Shown here: positions 1 through 9,193 of the stretch, in pieces
Numbering within the stretch: the first letter of the stretch is position 1
Layout of the letters: each line of letters begins with the position of its first letter
NCBI RefSeq assembly: GCF_001895005.1
Contig: NZ_BCXH01000001.1
Span: forward strand, 310,001-374,000
Length of the DNA: 64,000 nt
Origin: Rhodococcus yunnanensis NBRC 103083
GTDB taxonomy: Bacteria; Actinomycetota; Actinomycetes; Mycobacteriales; Mycobacteriaceae
Reading direction: 5' to 3'
The notes under the pieces: generated by a model
Databases searched by the model: none
Seen by the model: only the letters and a program-made list of their open reading frames with translations
Told to the model about the DNA's origin: nothing
Made by a program: the position numbers and the translations under genes

Positions 1-746
1 ACCTGCTTCAGAACCTCAGCCGTGATCTCGACGAGGTAGCTTTCGAGGTCGCCGTTGTTCCACTCGGTGAACACATCCGCAACCTGCGCCGGGGTCAAGT
101 CGAGTGCATCGCGGAACAGGTTGTACGCCTCGCCGATCAGCTGCATGTCGGCATACTCGATGCCGTTGTGCACCATCTTGACGAAGTGGCCGGAGCCGTC
201 GGGGCCGATGTGCGTGCAGCAGGGAGTGCCATCGACCTGTGCTGCAATCGATTCGAGCAGTGGACCGAGCGCCTTGTACGACTCGGCGGGCCCGCCTGGC
301 ATGATCGACGGGCCGTTGAGCGCGCCCTCCTCGCCGCCCGATATTCCAGCTCCGACGAACAACAGGCCGCGTTCCTTCAGCGATGCTTCGCGCCGAATGG
401 TGTCGGTGTACAGAGCATTTCCACCATCGATGATGATGTCGCCCTCTTCCATCGCGCCCGCGAGTTCTTCGATGACTGCGTCGGTGGGGTCTCCGGCTTT
501 GACCATGATGAGTACTCGGCGAGGCTTCTGCAACGCAGCGACGAACTCTTCGATCGTCTCGGTGCGGATGAATTTGCCTTCGCTACCGTGTTCGGCGAGC
601 AGAGTATCGGTCTTTGCAATGCTGCGGTTGTGCAGCGCAACGGTATGTCCGTGGTGCGCAAAGTTTCGGGCTATGTTCGAGCCCATCACGGCGAGTCCGG
701 TGACACCGATCTGGGCGAGTTCTGACGGGTCCACTGCTGAGGTCAT
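1..746 (-). CDS. gnd: 6-phosphogluconate dehydrogenase (decarboxylating), C-terminal part outside window
   Basis: Oxidative pentose phosphate pathway enzyme converting 6-phosphogluconate to ribulose 5-phosphate with NAD(P)H and CO2. About 248 N-terminal residues are visible, reading from an ATG at 746. They contain the Rossmann turn GLAVMGSN, VKAGDPTDAVIEEL, DGGNALYTDTIRR, the family signature GAGISGGEEGA and the catalytic stretch FVKMVHNGIEYADMQ. The family is usually about 480 residues, so roughly half lies beyond position 1. The start precedes TSAVDPSELAQIGVTG, and the preceding bases contain GGAAAG. Identification is secure from the signatures; cofactor preference cannot be read from this fragment. 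Confidence 0.95.
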   Translation of the reverse strand, partial: MTSAVDPSELAQIGVTGLAVMGSNIARNFAHHGHTVALHNRSIAKTDTLLAEHGSEGKFIRTETIEEFVAALQKPRRVLIMVKAGDPTDAVIEELAGAMEEGDIIIDGGNALYTDTIRREASLKERGLLFVGAGISGGEEGALNGPSIMPGGPAESYKALGPLLESIAAQVDGTPCCTHIGPDGSGHFVKMVHNGIEYADMQLIGEAYNLFRDALDLTPAQVADVFTEWNNGDLESYLVEITAEVLKQ

Positions 747-827
747 GGGTACAGCTTTCCTTGCCGAGCGCACAAACGAAAGCCGGGGGGTTTACTGCGT
801 CGTTTCCGGTCGGATCTCACAACCGAA

Positions 828-865
828 AACGGGGGTGCCGACTCCACCGAGTCGGCACCCCCGTT
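828..865 (-). terminator. Intrinsic terminator after the DEAD-box helicase
   Basis: A 17-bp perfect stem (828-844 with 849-865) has a 4-nt loop. On the minus strand it is followed by GTTTT. It lies 28 bases past the helicase stop codon and isolates that gene from gnd. The GC-rich stem should also stop readthrough from the other direction. Confidence 0.85.
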
Positions 866-892
866 CGAGTGCATTCACATCATCGAAGCGAA

Positions 893-2575
893 TCAGTGCG
901 TACGCGCAGGACCATCGAATCCGTCGTAGGAACGACGGTCGGTGCGGCTACGGAATCCGCTCGACTTCGAGTCCTCGTGAGCCGAACTGGAATGCGTGCG
1001 GGGACGGTCACCCTGGTAGCCGCCGGTGCGGGGACGGTCACCCTGGTAGCCGCCGGTGCGGGGACGGTCGCCCTGGTAGCCGCCGGTGCGGGGACGGTCG
1101 CCCTGGTATCCGCCAGTGCGCTCACCCTGGTAGCCACCGGTACGCGGACGGTCACCCTGGTAGCCACCGGTACGCGGACGGTCACCTTGGTAGCCGCCGG
1201 TGCGGGGACGGTCACCCTGGTATCCGCCAGTGCGCTCGCCCTGGTAGCCACCGGTACGCGGACGGTCACCCTGGTAACCGCCGGTACGCGGACGGCTGTC
1301 ACGACGATCCCTCGGTGCGCTGCTCTCGGCGCGCAGCGGCTCGCCGGTGGGCTTCTTGGCACCGGTGATGCTGCTGAGTTCGGCTGAACCAGGCGAGACG
1401 TTGACCGACGTTGCTTTGACGCCCGCCATGCCGGTCAGACGCTGAACCTGACGGCGCTGGTTGGGAAGCACGATCGCGACGACGGTTCCCTTTTCGCCTG
1501 CACGGGCGGTACGTCCGGCGCGATGGAGGTAGTCCTTGTGGTCTGCAGGCGGGTCGACGTGAACCACCAGATCGATTCCGTCGACGTGGATTCCGCGAGC
1601 GGCGACGTCGGTGGCGACGAGAACTGGAGTACGGCCGTTCTTGAAGCGCTCGAGCACTCGGGTGCGCTGGTTCTGTGCTTTACCGCCGTGCAGTGACTCG
1701 GCCGCAATACCCAACGCGCGCAAGCGATCGGTGATGCCGTCGCAGCCCAGCTTGGTTCGGGCGAACATGATGGTGCGTCCTTCGCGGGCGCCGATCTCGG
1801 ACAGAACGACGTCCTTCTGGCCGCGGTCGACACACAGAAGGTAGTGATCCATCGTCCGCACACTGGCCTTGCCATCCTGTGTGGAGTGTTCGACGTGGTC
1901 GGGCAGGAACTGACGGACCAGCGACTGGACTTCACGATCGAGCGTGGCGGAGAACAGCATTCGCTGACCGTCGGCCGGGGTGTCGGCGAGGACGGCGCGC
2001 ACCTCGGGCAGGAATCCCATGTCGGCCATCTGATCTGCCTCGTCGAGTGCAGTGATCTCGATGGAGTCGAGGACGCAGGTGCCCTGACGAAGGTGATCGG
2101 CGAGCCGGCCCGGGGTCGCGACGAGGACGTCGACGCCGCGCCGCAACTGCTCGACCTGCTTGTTGAAGGGCGTTCCGCCCACGGCTGCGCGGACGGTGAG
2201 TCCGAGCGCCCCTGCGTACGGGGTCAAGGAGTCGACGACCTGGAACGCAAGTTCACGGGTCGGCACGAGAACGAGCGAACGAGGGCGCTTGGCCGACGGG
2301 CGATCGGTGTGCAGCGCGAGCCGCGCGAGGATCGGCAGGCCGAAGGCCAACGTCTTGCCCGAACCGGTCTGTGCGCGTCCGAGAACGTTCTTGCCTGCGA
2401 TGGCGTCGGGCAGTGCTTTCGCCTGAATCGGCGATGGCACGGTGATCGAGTTGCGTGCGAGTGCGGCAACCACGGGCTCGGGAAGGCCGAGCTCGGCGAA
2501 AGTGATCGATGCGGGTTCGCTGGAAGCGTCCGCGGTGGGGGAAACGGGTGTACTAGTCGAAACAGCGTGGGTCAC
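893..2575 (-). CDS. DEAD-box ATP-dependent RNA helicase with repetitive C-terminal tail
   Basis: Cytoplasmic RNA unwinding enzyme of about 560 residues. All DEAD-box motifs are visible in order: Q motif ([11 protein letters not shown]), motif I (AQTGSGKT), Ia (PTRELA), II (DEAD), III (SAT), V ([15 protein letters not shown]) and VI ([10 protein letters not shown]). After the core comes a low-complexity Arg/Gly/Tyr tail of ten [14 protein letters not shown] units. The reading frame is open to 2617, but a GTG at 2575 is preceded by GGAGAGG nine bases upstream and is the better start. Monocistronic, with terminators on both sides. It resembles the RhlE/CsdA-like helicases of mycolata, which act in ribosome assembly or RNA decay, often in the cold; that role is family knowledge, not read from the sequence. 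Confidence 0.93.
   Translation of the reverse strand: MTHAVSTSTPVSPTADASSEPASITFAELGLPEPVVAALARNSITVPSPIQAKALPDAIAGKNVLGRAQTGSGKTLAFGLPILARLALHTDRPSAKRPRSLVLVPTRELAFQVVDSLTPYAGALGLTVRAAVGGTPFNKQVEQLRRGVDVLVATPGRLADHLRQGTCVLDSIEITALDEADQMADMGFLPEVRAVLADTPADGQRMLFSATLDREVQSLVRQFLPDHVEHSTQDGKASVRTMDHYLLCVDRGQKDVVLSEIGAREGRTIMFARTKLGCDGITDRLRALGIAAESLHGGKAQNQRTRVLERFKNGRTPVLVATDVAARGIHVDGIDLVVHVDPPADHKDYLHRAGRTARAGEKGTVVAIVLPNQRRQVQRLTGMAGVKATSVNVSPGSAELSSITGAKKPTGEPLRAESSAPRDRRDSRPRTGGYQGDRPRTGGYQGERTGGYQGDRPRTGGYQGDRPRTGGYQGDRPRTGGYQGERTGGYQGDRPRTGGYQGDRPRTGGYQGDRPRTGGYQGDRPRTHSSSAHEDSKSSGFRSRTDRRSYDGFDGPARTH
995..1282 (-). repeat. In-frame tandem repeat encoding [10 protein letters not shown] units in the helicase tail
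   Basis: Ten consecutive units: eight of 30 bp ([10 protein letters not shown]) and two of 24 bp (GGYQGERT, units 2 and 6). The DNA is nearly identical between units, which suggests recent slippage or recombination. The repeated Arg/Gly/Tyr composition is typical of disordered RNA-binding tails. Copy number probably varies among strains. Confidence 0.9.
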
Positions 2576-2788
2576 GCAGTTGAACCTCTCCGGATTACGG
2601 GCACGCCACGAAGCCACAGCTATAGAGACCGCCCGAGAAGGGGCACCAACAACAGCCAGAACACATAGAGACGAGCCAGGGCACTGTCACCTGGCCATCA
2701 GTGTGCGAACACATGTCACACAGAGTGGGGCTGTTTGTGCCTTTTCGAATTGCTAGGCCGCGATGGCGACCTCGGTCCACTGTACGCG

Positions 2789-2820
2789 ACACCTGTTCGA
2801 TTCACGATTCGAACAGGTGT
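2789..2820 (-). terminator. Hairpin after the M56 peptidase gene
   Basis: A perfect 12-bp inverted repeat (2789-2800 with 2809-2820) has an 8-nt loop and lies 17 bases past the stop of the M56 gene. There is no T-tract, so it is a stem-only terminator candidate. The rest of 2576-2836 is the helicase leader, where I see no further feature. Confidence 0.55.
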
Positions 2821-2836
2821 GAGCTGCCCTACTCGA

Positions 2837-3796
2837 TCAGCGGTGGCCGAGGAGACGGCTCAATTCCTCCAGCCACGGCATCGCCACGAATATGGTCGGG
2901 ACCACGAGGATGACCGCAGCCGTCGTGTATGCCGCTGCGCTGATCGTGATGTCGCTTCGTGGACCGTTGAGGCGCTGAACCCGGATGAGTGTGCTCGGGC
3001 CGCCTGCCGCCAGAGCACCCCGCGGCGCAGTCGACCCGGCGCACGTGACGAGGGCACGCGCCAAGGGCGTCGGACCGGTGACTTTCACCGCGGAATCGTC
3101 GGCGAGCAGCTCGACCAACAGTTGAACGCTTCCGAGCGCCGATTTGCTTCGCACGATGCGCGGAAAAGCTTCGTTGACCGCGGTGAAGGCCTCGAGAACC
3201 AGATCGTGCCTCGACCGCAGATGCGAGCGCTCGTGGGTGAGAATTGCTTTGACCTCGGAGCGGCTGAGGTGAGTGAGAACGCCCTCGCTGAGCACGACCC
3301 GCTGCCGTAGACCCGGCAGGCAGTAGGCGATCGGCTCGACGGCATCGAGCACGCGAACGTCGGCATCTCGGATGCCGGGGAACGGGCGCCCGTCGTCGCT
3401 GCAGTCGAGGAGATCGACGAGTACGCGGTGCCTCGCACGCCTCCGACGGGTGCGCACCGCCACCTGGACGAACGAGAAGATCAGTTTGGCGCCGATTCCG
3501 AGTGTGATCGCGAGTACGACGACGTACAGAAGCCACAGCGGGAGCCCCAGTGCATCGATCTCGTCGGTCGGCGCAGTAGTTGGTCGACCGTCGGGCCCGG
3601 GCACCAGCAGCAGGCCGCCGATCGCCAAACCGGAGGAAAAGGCAGAGAACACAGCGGCGATCGCTATCGCCTGCCAGAGGACCAGTGCGGCGCGCGGGGC
3701 ACGAAACGGCCATGTCGCACGGCTGAGGACAGCAGGGACCGGCCCCGCCAACAGCAGAGCGAGCAGCGCGAATACCAGAGCTGTGGTGGAGTTCAT
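2837..3796 (-). CDS. M56-family membrane metallopeptidase (BlaR1-like sensor)
   Basis: Membrane protein of 319 residues with hydrophobic segments at the N-terminus (about 5-25, 35-60 and 90-115) and one near the C-terminus. The zinc protease motif HERSH sits in AILTHERSHLRSRHD, followed by a downstream Glu region (ELLADDSAV). In the M56 family the protease domain faces the cytoplasm and cleaves a BlaI-type repressor. Here the BlaI homologue is encoded 24 bases upstream, so the two should form one sensor-repressor unit. There is no extracellular penicillin-binding domain of the BlaR1 type, so the signal is unknown. The pair resembles Rv1845c-Rv1846c of M. tuberculosis. Confidence 0.85.
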   Translation of the reverse strand: MNSTTALVFALLALLLAGPVPAVLSRATWPFRAPRAALVLWQAIAIAAVFSAFSSGLAIGGLLLVPGPDGRPTTAPTDEIDALGLPLWLLYVVVLAITLGIGAKLIFSFVQVAVRTRRRRARHRVLVDLLDCSDDGRPFPGIRDADVRVLDAVEPIAYCLPGLRQRVVLSEGVLTHLSRSEVKAILTHERSHLRSRHDLVLEAFTAVNEAFPRIVRSKSALGSVQLLVELLADDSAVKVTGPTPLARALVTCAGSTAPRGALAAGGPSTLIRVQRLNGPRSDITISAAAYTTAAVILVVPTIFVAMPWLEELSRLLGHR

Positions 3797-3820
3797 ATCC
3801 TCACTAACCGACGGCTGGGG

Positions 3821-4237
3821 TCAATCCGAACGGCGTTCGTCGTCGCCCGTATCGGAGTGTCCTGACGATTGTGCCACCTCGAGCGCAGCAAGGGCCTCTC
3901 GGAGTGCCGCAGCTTCGTCGGCACCGACCTGTCCGACGAAGTGGACGAGAGCGGCTGCGCGGCCTCCCGACTCGGGTGCCTGCGCCAACGCGTCGACCAT
4001 GAGGCTCGCCACGAGTTCATCACGCCCGTGCAACGGCGCGTAGCGGTGGGCCCGATCGTCTCGTTGCTGCACGACCAGTTGCTTCTTGGCCAAACGCTGC
4101 AGCACCGTCATGACAGTGGTGTATGCCAACTCTCGACGCGTGGCGAGAGCTTCGTGTACCTGTCGCACGGTCTGCGGCTCCGTGGAGTCCCACAAGTGAT
4201 CCATCACTGCACGCTCGAGTTCGCCTAGACCAGCCAT
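3821..4237 (-). CDS. BlaI/MecI/CopY-family transcriptional repressor
   Basis: 138-residue winged-helix repressor. It starts MAGLGELERAVMDHLW, followed by the usual BlaI core (TVRQVHEALATRRELAYTTVMTVLQRLAKKQLV), then an acidic dimerisation helix. The frame opens at 4267, but ATG 4237 gives the conserved family N-terminus. A perfect TACTAC dyad lies 36 bases upstream, consistent with autorepression. It is followed directly by the M56 peptidase gene that would inactivate it. Targets elsewhere in the genome are unknown; M. tuberculosis BlaI controls the beta-lactamase and ATP synthase genes. Confidence 0.9.
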   Translation of the reverse strand: MAGLGELERAVMDHLWDSTEPQTVRQVHEALATRRELAYTTVMTVLQRLAKKQLVVQQRDDRAHRYAPLHGRDELVASLMVDALAQAPESGGRAAALVHFVGQVGADEAAALREALAALEVAQSSGHSDTGDDERRSD

Positions 4238-4272
4238 TCGACGAATTCTACGGGTAGTCCGACACAAATGCG

Positions 4273-4289
4273 TACTACTGCTGGTAGTA
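4273..4289. promoter_or_regulatory. BlaI-type operator (TACTAC-N5-GTAGTA)
   Basis: A perfect 6-5-6 dyad lies upstream of the BlaI homologue. A shorter related dyad (CTAC-GG-GTAG) occurs at 4248-4257, just before the start codon. Binding is inferred from position and from the TAC/GTA character of known BlaI operators. Confidence 0.7.
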
Positions 4290-4416
4290 ACGGCGGTCCG
4301 TTCATGTGGGATGCGTCATAGACACTTACCGTCATTTTCCCCACGGTCCGCAATTCACGGCACCGATATGCCTATCCTGCATTGATACCCGTTCGACTGC
4401 GAGGTGGAGGCACGGA

Positions 4417-5718
4417 TTGAACTGGTTCCTCTCGCTGTCGCTCGTGAGCGACACCACGTCGGCATTCGTGTCCGTCCTGGGAGCACTCGGTGGACTCTGG
4501 CTCCTCGTCTCGAAACGCCGCTGGTATGTCCTTCGGGCCCTACCACTTGCAACGACGGCAGCTCTGATCGTCGGGATCGCGCTCTACGTCGTCGTGGAGA
4601 AGATCTGGCGACCGTTCCCCGATCCGATCGAGATCGAGATCTACGTGTGGATCTCCATCGGAATCGCTGCGCTGCTGCTTGTCGCTCCTCGGACGATCGC
4701 GGCGCAGGGTGCTCTCGCGAAGGGGATGTCGATCCTCGCGGCGATTCTGGTCGTTCTCACCGCCGCCGCCCATGTGAATCTCGTCTTCGCCGCGTACCCG
4801 ACAGTCGCGACGGTGCTCGGTGTCGACGACGTCGACCGAATCTCACTGAGCGACGTGCCAGGACCGCGCGCGCAGGTCGTCACCGGGGATCCACTCGATG
4901 CTGCATGGACCGCCCCCTCGACCATGCCCTCGGGGGGCAAGTTGACGTCGGTGACGATTCCGCCCACGGTGTCCTCGTTCTCCGCCCGACCGGCCGAGGT
5001 CTATCTGCCGCCGTCGTACTTCGCCGACCCTCGGCCGCTGCTGCCGGTGCTGGTGCTCCTTGCCGGCCAGCCGGGAGGGCCGGACGACTGGCTCGAGGGC
5101 GGAAAGTTGACCGCCACCATGGATGCGTTCGCACGTGACCACGGGGGTCTTGCACCGGTCGTCGTGGTCGCCGACGCCACGGGGTCGACTCTCGCGAATC
5201 CGCTGTGTGTCGATTCGGCACTCGGCAACGTCGCGACGTACTTGTCTCAGGACGTTCCGAACTGGATCAAGTCGAATCTGCAGGTCGATCCCGATCCACG
5301 CAGCTGGATCATCGGCGGGCTTTCCTACGGCGGAACGTGTTCGATACAGATGGCAACGAACCATTCCGATGTATATCGAACATTTCTCGACCTGTCCGGG
5401 CAGCTGGAGCCGACCCTGGGCGATCGTTCGCGAACCGTGAACGAGGCGTTCGGTGGCAACGAGGCCGCGTTCGTCGCAATCAACCCTCTCGATCTGTTGA
5501 AGACGAAGAAGTACCCGGACTCGGGTGGAGCCTTTGTCGTCGGCGCCGACGACAACGACTACAAACCGGGGCAGCAGACGATGTACCAGGCAGCCAAGGC
5601 GGCCGGCATGGACGTGCGCTACGACGAGGTTCCAGGCGGACACAGCTTCGCTGTCTGGTCCAAGGGCCTCGAACTCGAATTACCGTGGCTGATGCAGAGA
5701 GTGGGTCTGATCTCGTGA
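4417..5718 (+). CDS. Membrane-anchored alpha/beta-hydrolase esterase (Ag85/EstD-like fold)
   Basis: 433 residues from TTG 4417, which has GGTGGAGG six bases upstream; the frame is open from 4306. About four hydrophobic helices fill residues 5-130, and then an extracytoplasmic esterase domain follows. The nucleophile elbow is GGLSYGG (GxSxG), a plausible acid residue lies in VVGADDNDY, and the catalytic His is in GGHSFAVW. The fold family includes mycolyltransferases and esterase D. The stop overlaps the start of the next gene (GTGA), so the two are translationally coupled. Because the partner is an aminoacyl-lipid synthase, a role in removing or transferring the aminoacyl group is an attractive inference. 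Confidence 0.82.
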   Translation: MNWFLSLSLVSDTTSAFVSVLGALGGLWLLVSKRRWYVLRALPLATTAALIVGIALYVVVEKIWRPFPDPIEIEIYVWISIGIAALLLVAPRTIAAQGALAKGMSILAAILVVLTAAAHVNLVFAAYPTVATVLGVDDVDRISLSDVPGPRAQVVTGDPLDAAWTAPSTMPSGGKLTSVTIPPTVSSFSARPAEVYLPPSYFADPRPLLPVLVLLAGQPGGPDDWLEGGKLTATMDAFARDHGGLAPVVVVADATGSTLANPLCVDSALGNVATYLSQDVPNWIKSNLQVDPDPRSWIIGGLSYGGTCSIQMATNHSDVYRTFLDLSGQLEPTLGDRSRTVNEAFGGNEAAFVAINPLDLLKTKKYPDSGGAFVVGADDNDYKPGQQTMYQAAKAAGMDVRYDEVPGGHSFAVWSKGLELELPWLMQRVGLIS

Positions 5719-8327
5719 ACGAGTCCGTGGAAGACACCCGACCGGTCGAGGACATCGCTCCGAGCTGGATGCAACTACGGAAGGATCGCCTGGCCACGGA
5801 TTGGAAGAAGTCGCTGCGGCAATTGTCGCGATTGCGGGCGCTGATCGTGTACGGCGCAAAGGGCGCCCCTGTCAGTTTCGGATTGCTGGCCGTCGTTCTG
5901 GCGCTCGGGGTAGTCGGACTCGCGGTCGGGGGCAACACACTGCACCACGATTTCGCCCTCGGCATCATGCCGTTCGAGCAATTCCGCGTCTGGACCGCGT
6001 TGACCGCCGGATTGTTTGCGCCCGGCGTGGCCGGCTATGTGTTCGTCGTCATCGCGGTCGTCGTGGCGGCGGCCCCGATCGAGCGACGATTCGGGTCGGC
6101 GAAGTTCGCACTCGCTGCGGCATCGACTCAGGTTCTCGGGTCGCTGCTCGGTCTCGGCGTCGCGGCGCTCGCCAAACTGTTCGACGCCGACTGGGGGTTC
6201 CGTCTGCACGTCGGCACGGCGATCGGCCCGACCACCTGGATCGTCGGGGTGGTGATGGTGGCGACCGCGCGAATGGACACTCTGTGGCGTCGCCGAATCC
6301 GCGTCGGGCTACTCGCTCTGCTGATCACGTCTGCCCTGTTCAGCGGCCACCTGCAGGACGTGGTCCGTCTTGCAGCCGCGGTGGTCGGCCTTGCGCTGGG
6401 GCCGGTGATCGTCGGGAGGTCCGCGCGGGGGCCGCGACTGGCAGGGACCCAACGCGAGGGACGCGTCCTCGTCGCTCTCGTCGTCGCGGCCAGCGCACTC
6501 GGCCCTGTGCTCGCCGCATTGAGTCCGGATGCGGTGGGGCCCTTCGCAGTACTCCGCGACGTCGTTCGCGGCGTGCCGTACACCGCTGCGGAAGTTCGCG
6601 AAATCTGCGCTGATTCGGCAACCGACCCCGAATGCCGAACGGGGCTGCTCGAACTGCGTCTCGGCGGCGTCGGTCCGACCATCCTGTCGCTGATGCCGTC
6701 GATCTTCCTGCTGTTCCTGGCCGACGGCCTACGTCGAGGCCGGAAATTCGCCTGGGGTGCCACAGTGTTCGCGCAAGTGGTGTTGCTCATCGTGTCCGTT
6801 GCGAACTACGCCATTCGATTCATCGAGTCCGGTGACGACGAGTCGGTGTTCTACGGCCTGGAATCGCCCACGGCGTATCGGACGATCGTCCCGTTCCTGC
6901 TTCCGCTGGCAGTGCTGATTCTCTTGCTTCTGACCCGAAAGTTCTTCGATGTATCGGCGCCGAAAGGCACTTACCGACGATGGACGCTGGTGACAGTAGG
7001 AACAGCGGTGGTGCTGGCTGTCCTGTACGTCCTCGGAGGACTGGCTGCACGGAGCGGGTTCGACAACGAACCAACAGCTCTCGGCCTTCTCGCCGACTTC
7101 CCTCAACGCCTCGTTCCGCCGGTCTATCTGCAGTGGCTCGAACCTCGCTTCCTCCCCGGAAGTGTCCCGACGACCTTGCTGTTCGAGTGGACCGGAGTGT
7201 TGTTCTGGGGAGCATTGTGCATAGTCACGCTCAACACGTTCCTCACACCGGCATTCGGTGCGGAGACCGACTCGACCGAGCGAGCACGCGAGCTGCTCAC
7301 CCGGAGTACAGGCAGCGCTTTGTCCTGGATGACGACATGGCGTGGAAACACGTACTGGTTCTCACCCGACGGGCGAAGCTACGTCGCGTACCGCGTCATC
7401 TCCGGCGTCGCTCTTACTACAGGCGATCCGGTCGGCCCGCGGGAACGACTGCGGGACAGCGTCGTCGACTTTGCCGAGTTCGCGTCGAAGAATGGGTGGA
7501 TTCCCTGCTTCTATTCGGTTACCCCTGCGGTTCGCGAGATCACCGACAGCATCGGGTGGGGTGGAATCCAGGTGGGGGAGGAGACCATACTCGATCTGGA
7601 GGCTCTCGCGTTCACGGGCAAGAGATTTCAGGATGTTCGCACTGCGCTCAATCGGGCCAAGAAGGCGGGTGTCGAGGCGGAATGGATCAGCTTTCCTGAG
7701 GCCCCACTCGCGATCACCGACCAGATCACCGCCATCTCGGAAGAATGGGTGGCAGACAAGGGCATGCCCGAGATGGGTTTCACGCTCGGCGGATTGGAAG
7801 AAGTCGACGACGCGCAGGTGCGCTGTCTGATCGCGGTGGACGAGCACCGAACCGTACACGGAGTCACGTCGTGGATGCCGGTGTACGAGGACGGTCAGAT
7901 CGTCGGTTGGACACTGGACTTCATGCGTAGACGATCGGAAGGGTTCAGACCGGCGATGGAGTTTCTCATCGCGTCGGCGGCAATTCTGTTGAAGGAGGAG
8001 GGGGTCCGTTTCCTCAGCCTGTCCGGCGCGCCGCTGGCCAAGATCGACGACGGCGGCACCGAAGACTCCGATTCCGAGGAGCTGACGTTCTCCAGGCTTC
8101 TCGACAGGCTCCTCGACGTGCTGGGCAAGACTCTCGAACCGGTGTACGGATTCAGGTCCCTTCTGGCCTTCAAATCGAAGTTCCAGCCGCGATACGAACC
8201 GATGCACATGACCTATGCCGACCCGGCTGCGTTACCGAGCATCGGCAACGCAGTCGGGCGGGCGTACCTGCCCGAGGTGTCGTTCGGTCAGGGGTATCGA
8301 CTCGTCAAGACGATGATAGAGCGTTAG
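5715..8327 (+). CDS. Aminoacyl-phosphatidylglycerol synthase-like membrane protein (rhomboid-like N-terminus plus DUF2156)
   Basis: 870 residues from GTG 5715, which overlaps the esterase stop by four bases. The N-terminal half is a multi-helix membrane region; its first part resembles a rhomboid-like domain. The C-terminal half (about residue 530 on) is the DUF2156/MprF-type transferase domain, with stretches such as SYVAYRVISGVALTTGDPVG, NGWIPCFYSVTP and FRPAMEFLIA. These enzymes transfer Lys or Ala from aminoacyl-tRNA to phosphatidylglycerol or diacylglycerol, altering surface charge and cationic-peptide resistance. Unlike mycobacterial LysX there is no fused lysyl-tRNA synthetase. Amino acid specificity cannot be read by eye. 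Confidence 0.82.
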   Translation: MNESVEDTRPVEDIAPSWMQLRKDRLATDWKKSLRQLSRLRALIVYGAKGAPVSFGLLAVVLALGVVGLAVGGNTLHHDFALGIMPFEQFRVWTALTAGLFAPGVAGYVFVVIAVVVAAAPIERRFGSAKFALAAASTQVLGSLLGLGVAALAKLFDADWGFRLHVGTAIGPTTWIVGVVMVATARMDTLWRRRIRVGLLALLITSALFSGHLQDVVRLAAAVVGLALGPVIVGRSARGPRLAGTQREGRVLVALVVAASALGPVLAALSPDAVGPFAVLRDVVRGVPYTAAEVREICADSATDPECRTGLLELRLGGVGPTILSLMPSIFLLFLADGLRRGRKFAWGATVFAQVVLLIVSVANYAIRFIESGDDESVFYGLESPTAYRTIVPFLLPLAVLILLLLTRKFFDVSAPKGTYRRWTLVTVGTAVVLAVLYVLGGLAARSGFDNEPTALGLLADFPQRLVPPVYLQWLEPRFLPGSVPTTLLFEWTGVLFWGALCIVTLNTFLTPAFGAETDSTERARELLTRSTGSALSWMTTWRGNTYWFSPDGRSYVAYRVISGVALTTGDPVGPRERLRDSVVDFAEFASKNGWIPCFYSVTPAVREITDSIGWGGIQVGEETILDLEALAFTGKRFQDVRTALNRAKKAGVEAEWISFPEAPLAITDQITAISEEWVADKGMPEMGFTLGGLEEVDDAQVRCLIAVDEHRTVHGVTSWMPVYEDGQIVGWTLDFMRRRSEGFRPAMEFLIASAAILLKEEGVRFLSLSGAPLAKIDDGGTEDSDSEELTFSRLLDRLLDVLGKTLEPVYGFRSLLAFKSKFQPRYEPMHMTYADPAALPSIGNAVGRAYLPEVSFGQGYRLVKTMIER

Positions 8328-9193
8328 TTAGTCGACTGCGGGGCCGCGACGGAGTGCGCAGCCGATTTCTGTGGACCGCCGACGGCGCCATAGACGTGTC
8401 GTGTGCCGATGGGGACTATCAACGGTCGGTCGGAGACGGGGTCCTCGATCACGGTTGCCTCCAGACCGAAGACGTCGAGGAGTAGTTGCTCGGAGATGAC
8501 ATCCTGTGGGCGACCCGACTCGACGATCTTGCCTTGCGACATCACGATGAGCTGATCGCTGTATCGCACGGCCAGATTGAGGTCGTGCAAAACCATGATG
8601 ACGGTGCGACCCATGTCCTCGTGCATGCGGTCGACCAGATCGAGAACCTCCACCGAGTGCGCGAGGTCGAGGTAGGTCGTCGGCTCGTCGAGAAGCAGAA
8701 TGTCGGTGCCCTGCGCGAGTGCCATCGAGATCCACGCCCGCTGACGCTGTCCGCCGGACAGCTCGTCGACCGGCCGGTCGGCGAGGTCGCCGACGCCGGT
8801 CAGTTCGAGAGCGTTCGCCACCTCGGACTCGTCGTCGGAGCTCCACTGCCTAATCCACGACTGGTGTGGGTGGCGGCCACGGGACACCAGATCACCGACG
8901 GTCAGGCCTTCCGGAGCTGTCGGAGCTTGAGGCAGCATGCCCAGCACCCGCGCTACATCCTTGGTTCGCATCGACGAGATCGCTTTGCCGTCGAGAATCA
9001 CTTTGCCCGACTTCGGCTTCAGAAGACGTCCGAGCGCGCGCAGCAGCGTCGACTTGCCACATCCGTTGGGTCCGATGATGGTGGTGACAACACCGGTGTG
9101 TACCTGCAGGTCGAGGTTCTCGACGACGATGCGGTCACCGTAACCCAGAGTGAGGTCCTCCGCGACGAGACGTGACGGGTCGATGCTTGTCAT
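8324..9193 (-). CDS. Siderophore/iron ABC transporter ATP-binding protein (FecE/FepC type)
   Basis: 289-residue ABC ATPase. It has Walker A GPNGCGKSTLL, the Q-loop region GMLPQAPTAPEG, signature LSGGQRQRAWI, Walker B LLLDEPTTYLD and the switch His in VLHDLN. The sequence is of the iron-chelate class. It is the last gene of a three-gene operon, and its start overlaps the upstream permease stop (ATGA). Its end overlaps the end of the convergent lipid synthase gene by four bases. No substrate-binding lipoprotein gene is present in the window, so it must lie elsewhere. Iron regulation is expected from the IdeR boxes upstream of the operon. Confidence 0.92.
   Translation of the reverse strand: MTSIDPSRLVAEDLTLGYGDRIVVENLDLQVHTGVVTTIIGPNGCGKSTLLRALGRLLKPKSGKVILDGKAISSMRTKDVARVLGMLPQAPTAPEGLTVGDLVSRGRHPHQSWIRQWSSDDESEVANALELTGVGDLADRPVDELSGGQRQRAWISMALAQGTDILLLDEPTTYLDLAHSVEVLDLVDRMHEDMGRTVIMVLHDLNLAVRYSDQLIVMSQGKIVESGRPQDVISEQLLLDVFGLEATVIEDPVSDRPLIVPIGTRHVYGAVGGPQKSAAHSVAAPQSTN

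Noticed and set aside
995..1282. Regular repeats that might be taken for a CRISPR array
   Set aside because: The units are contiguous, have no spacers and encode in-frame [10 protein letters not shown] peptides in the helicase.
1844..2668. 274-codon plus-strand frame opposite the helicase
   Set aside because: It runs antisense to a helicase with all motifs intact; long antisense frames are common in GC-rich DNA.
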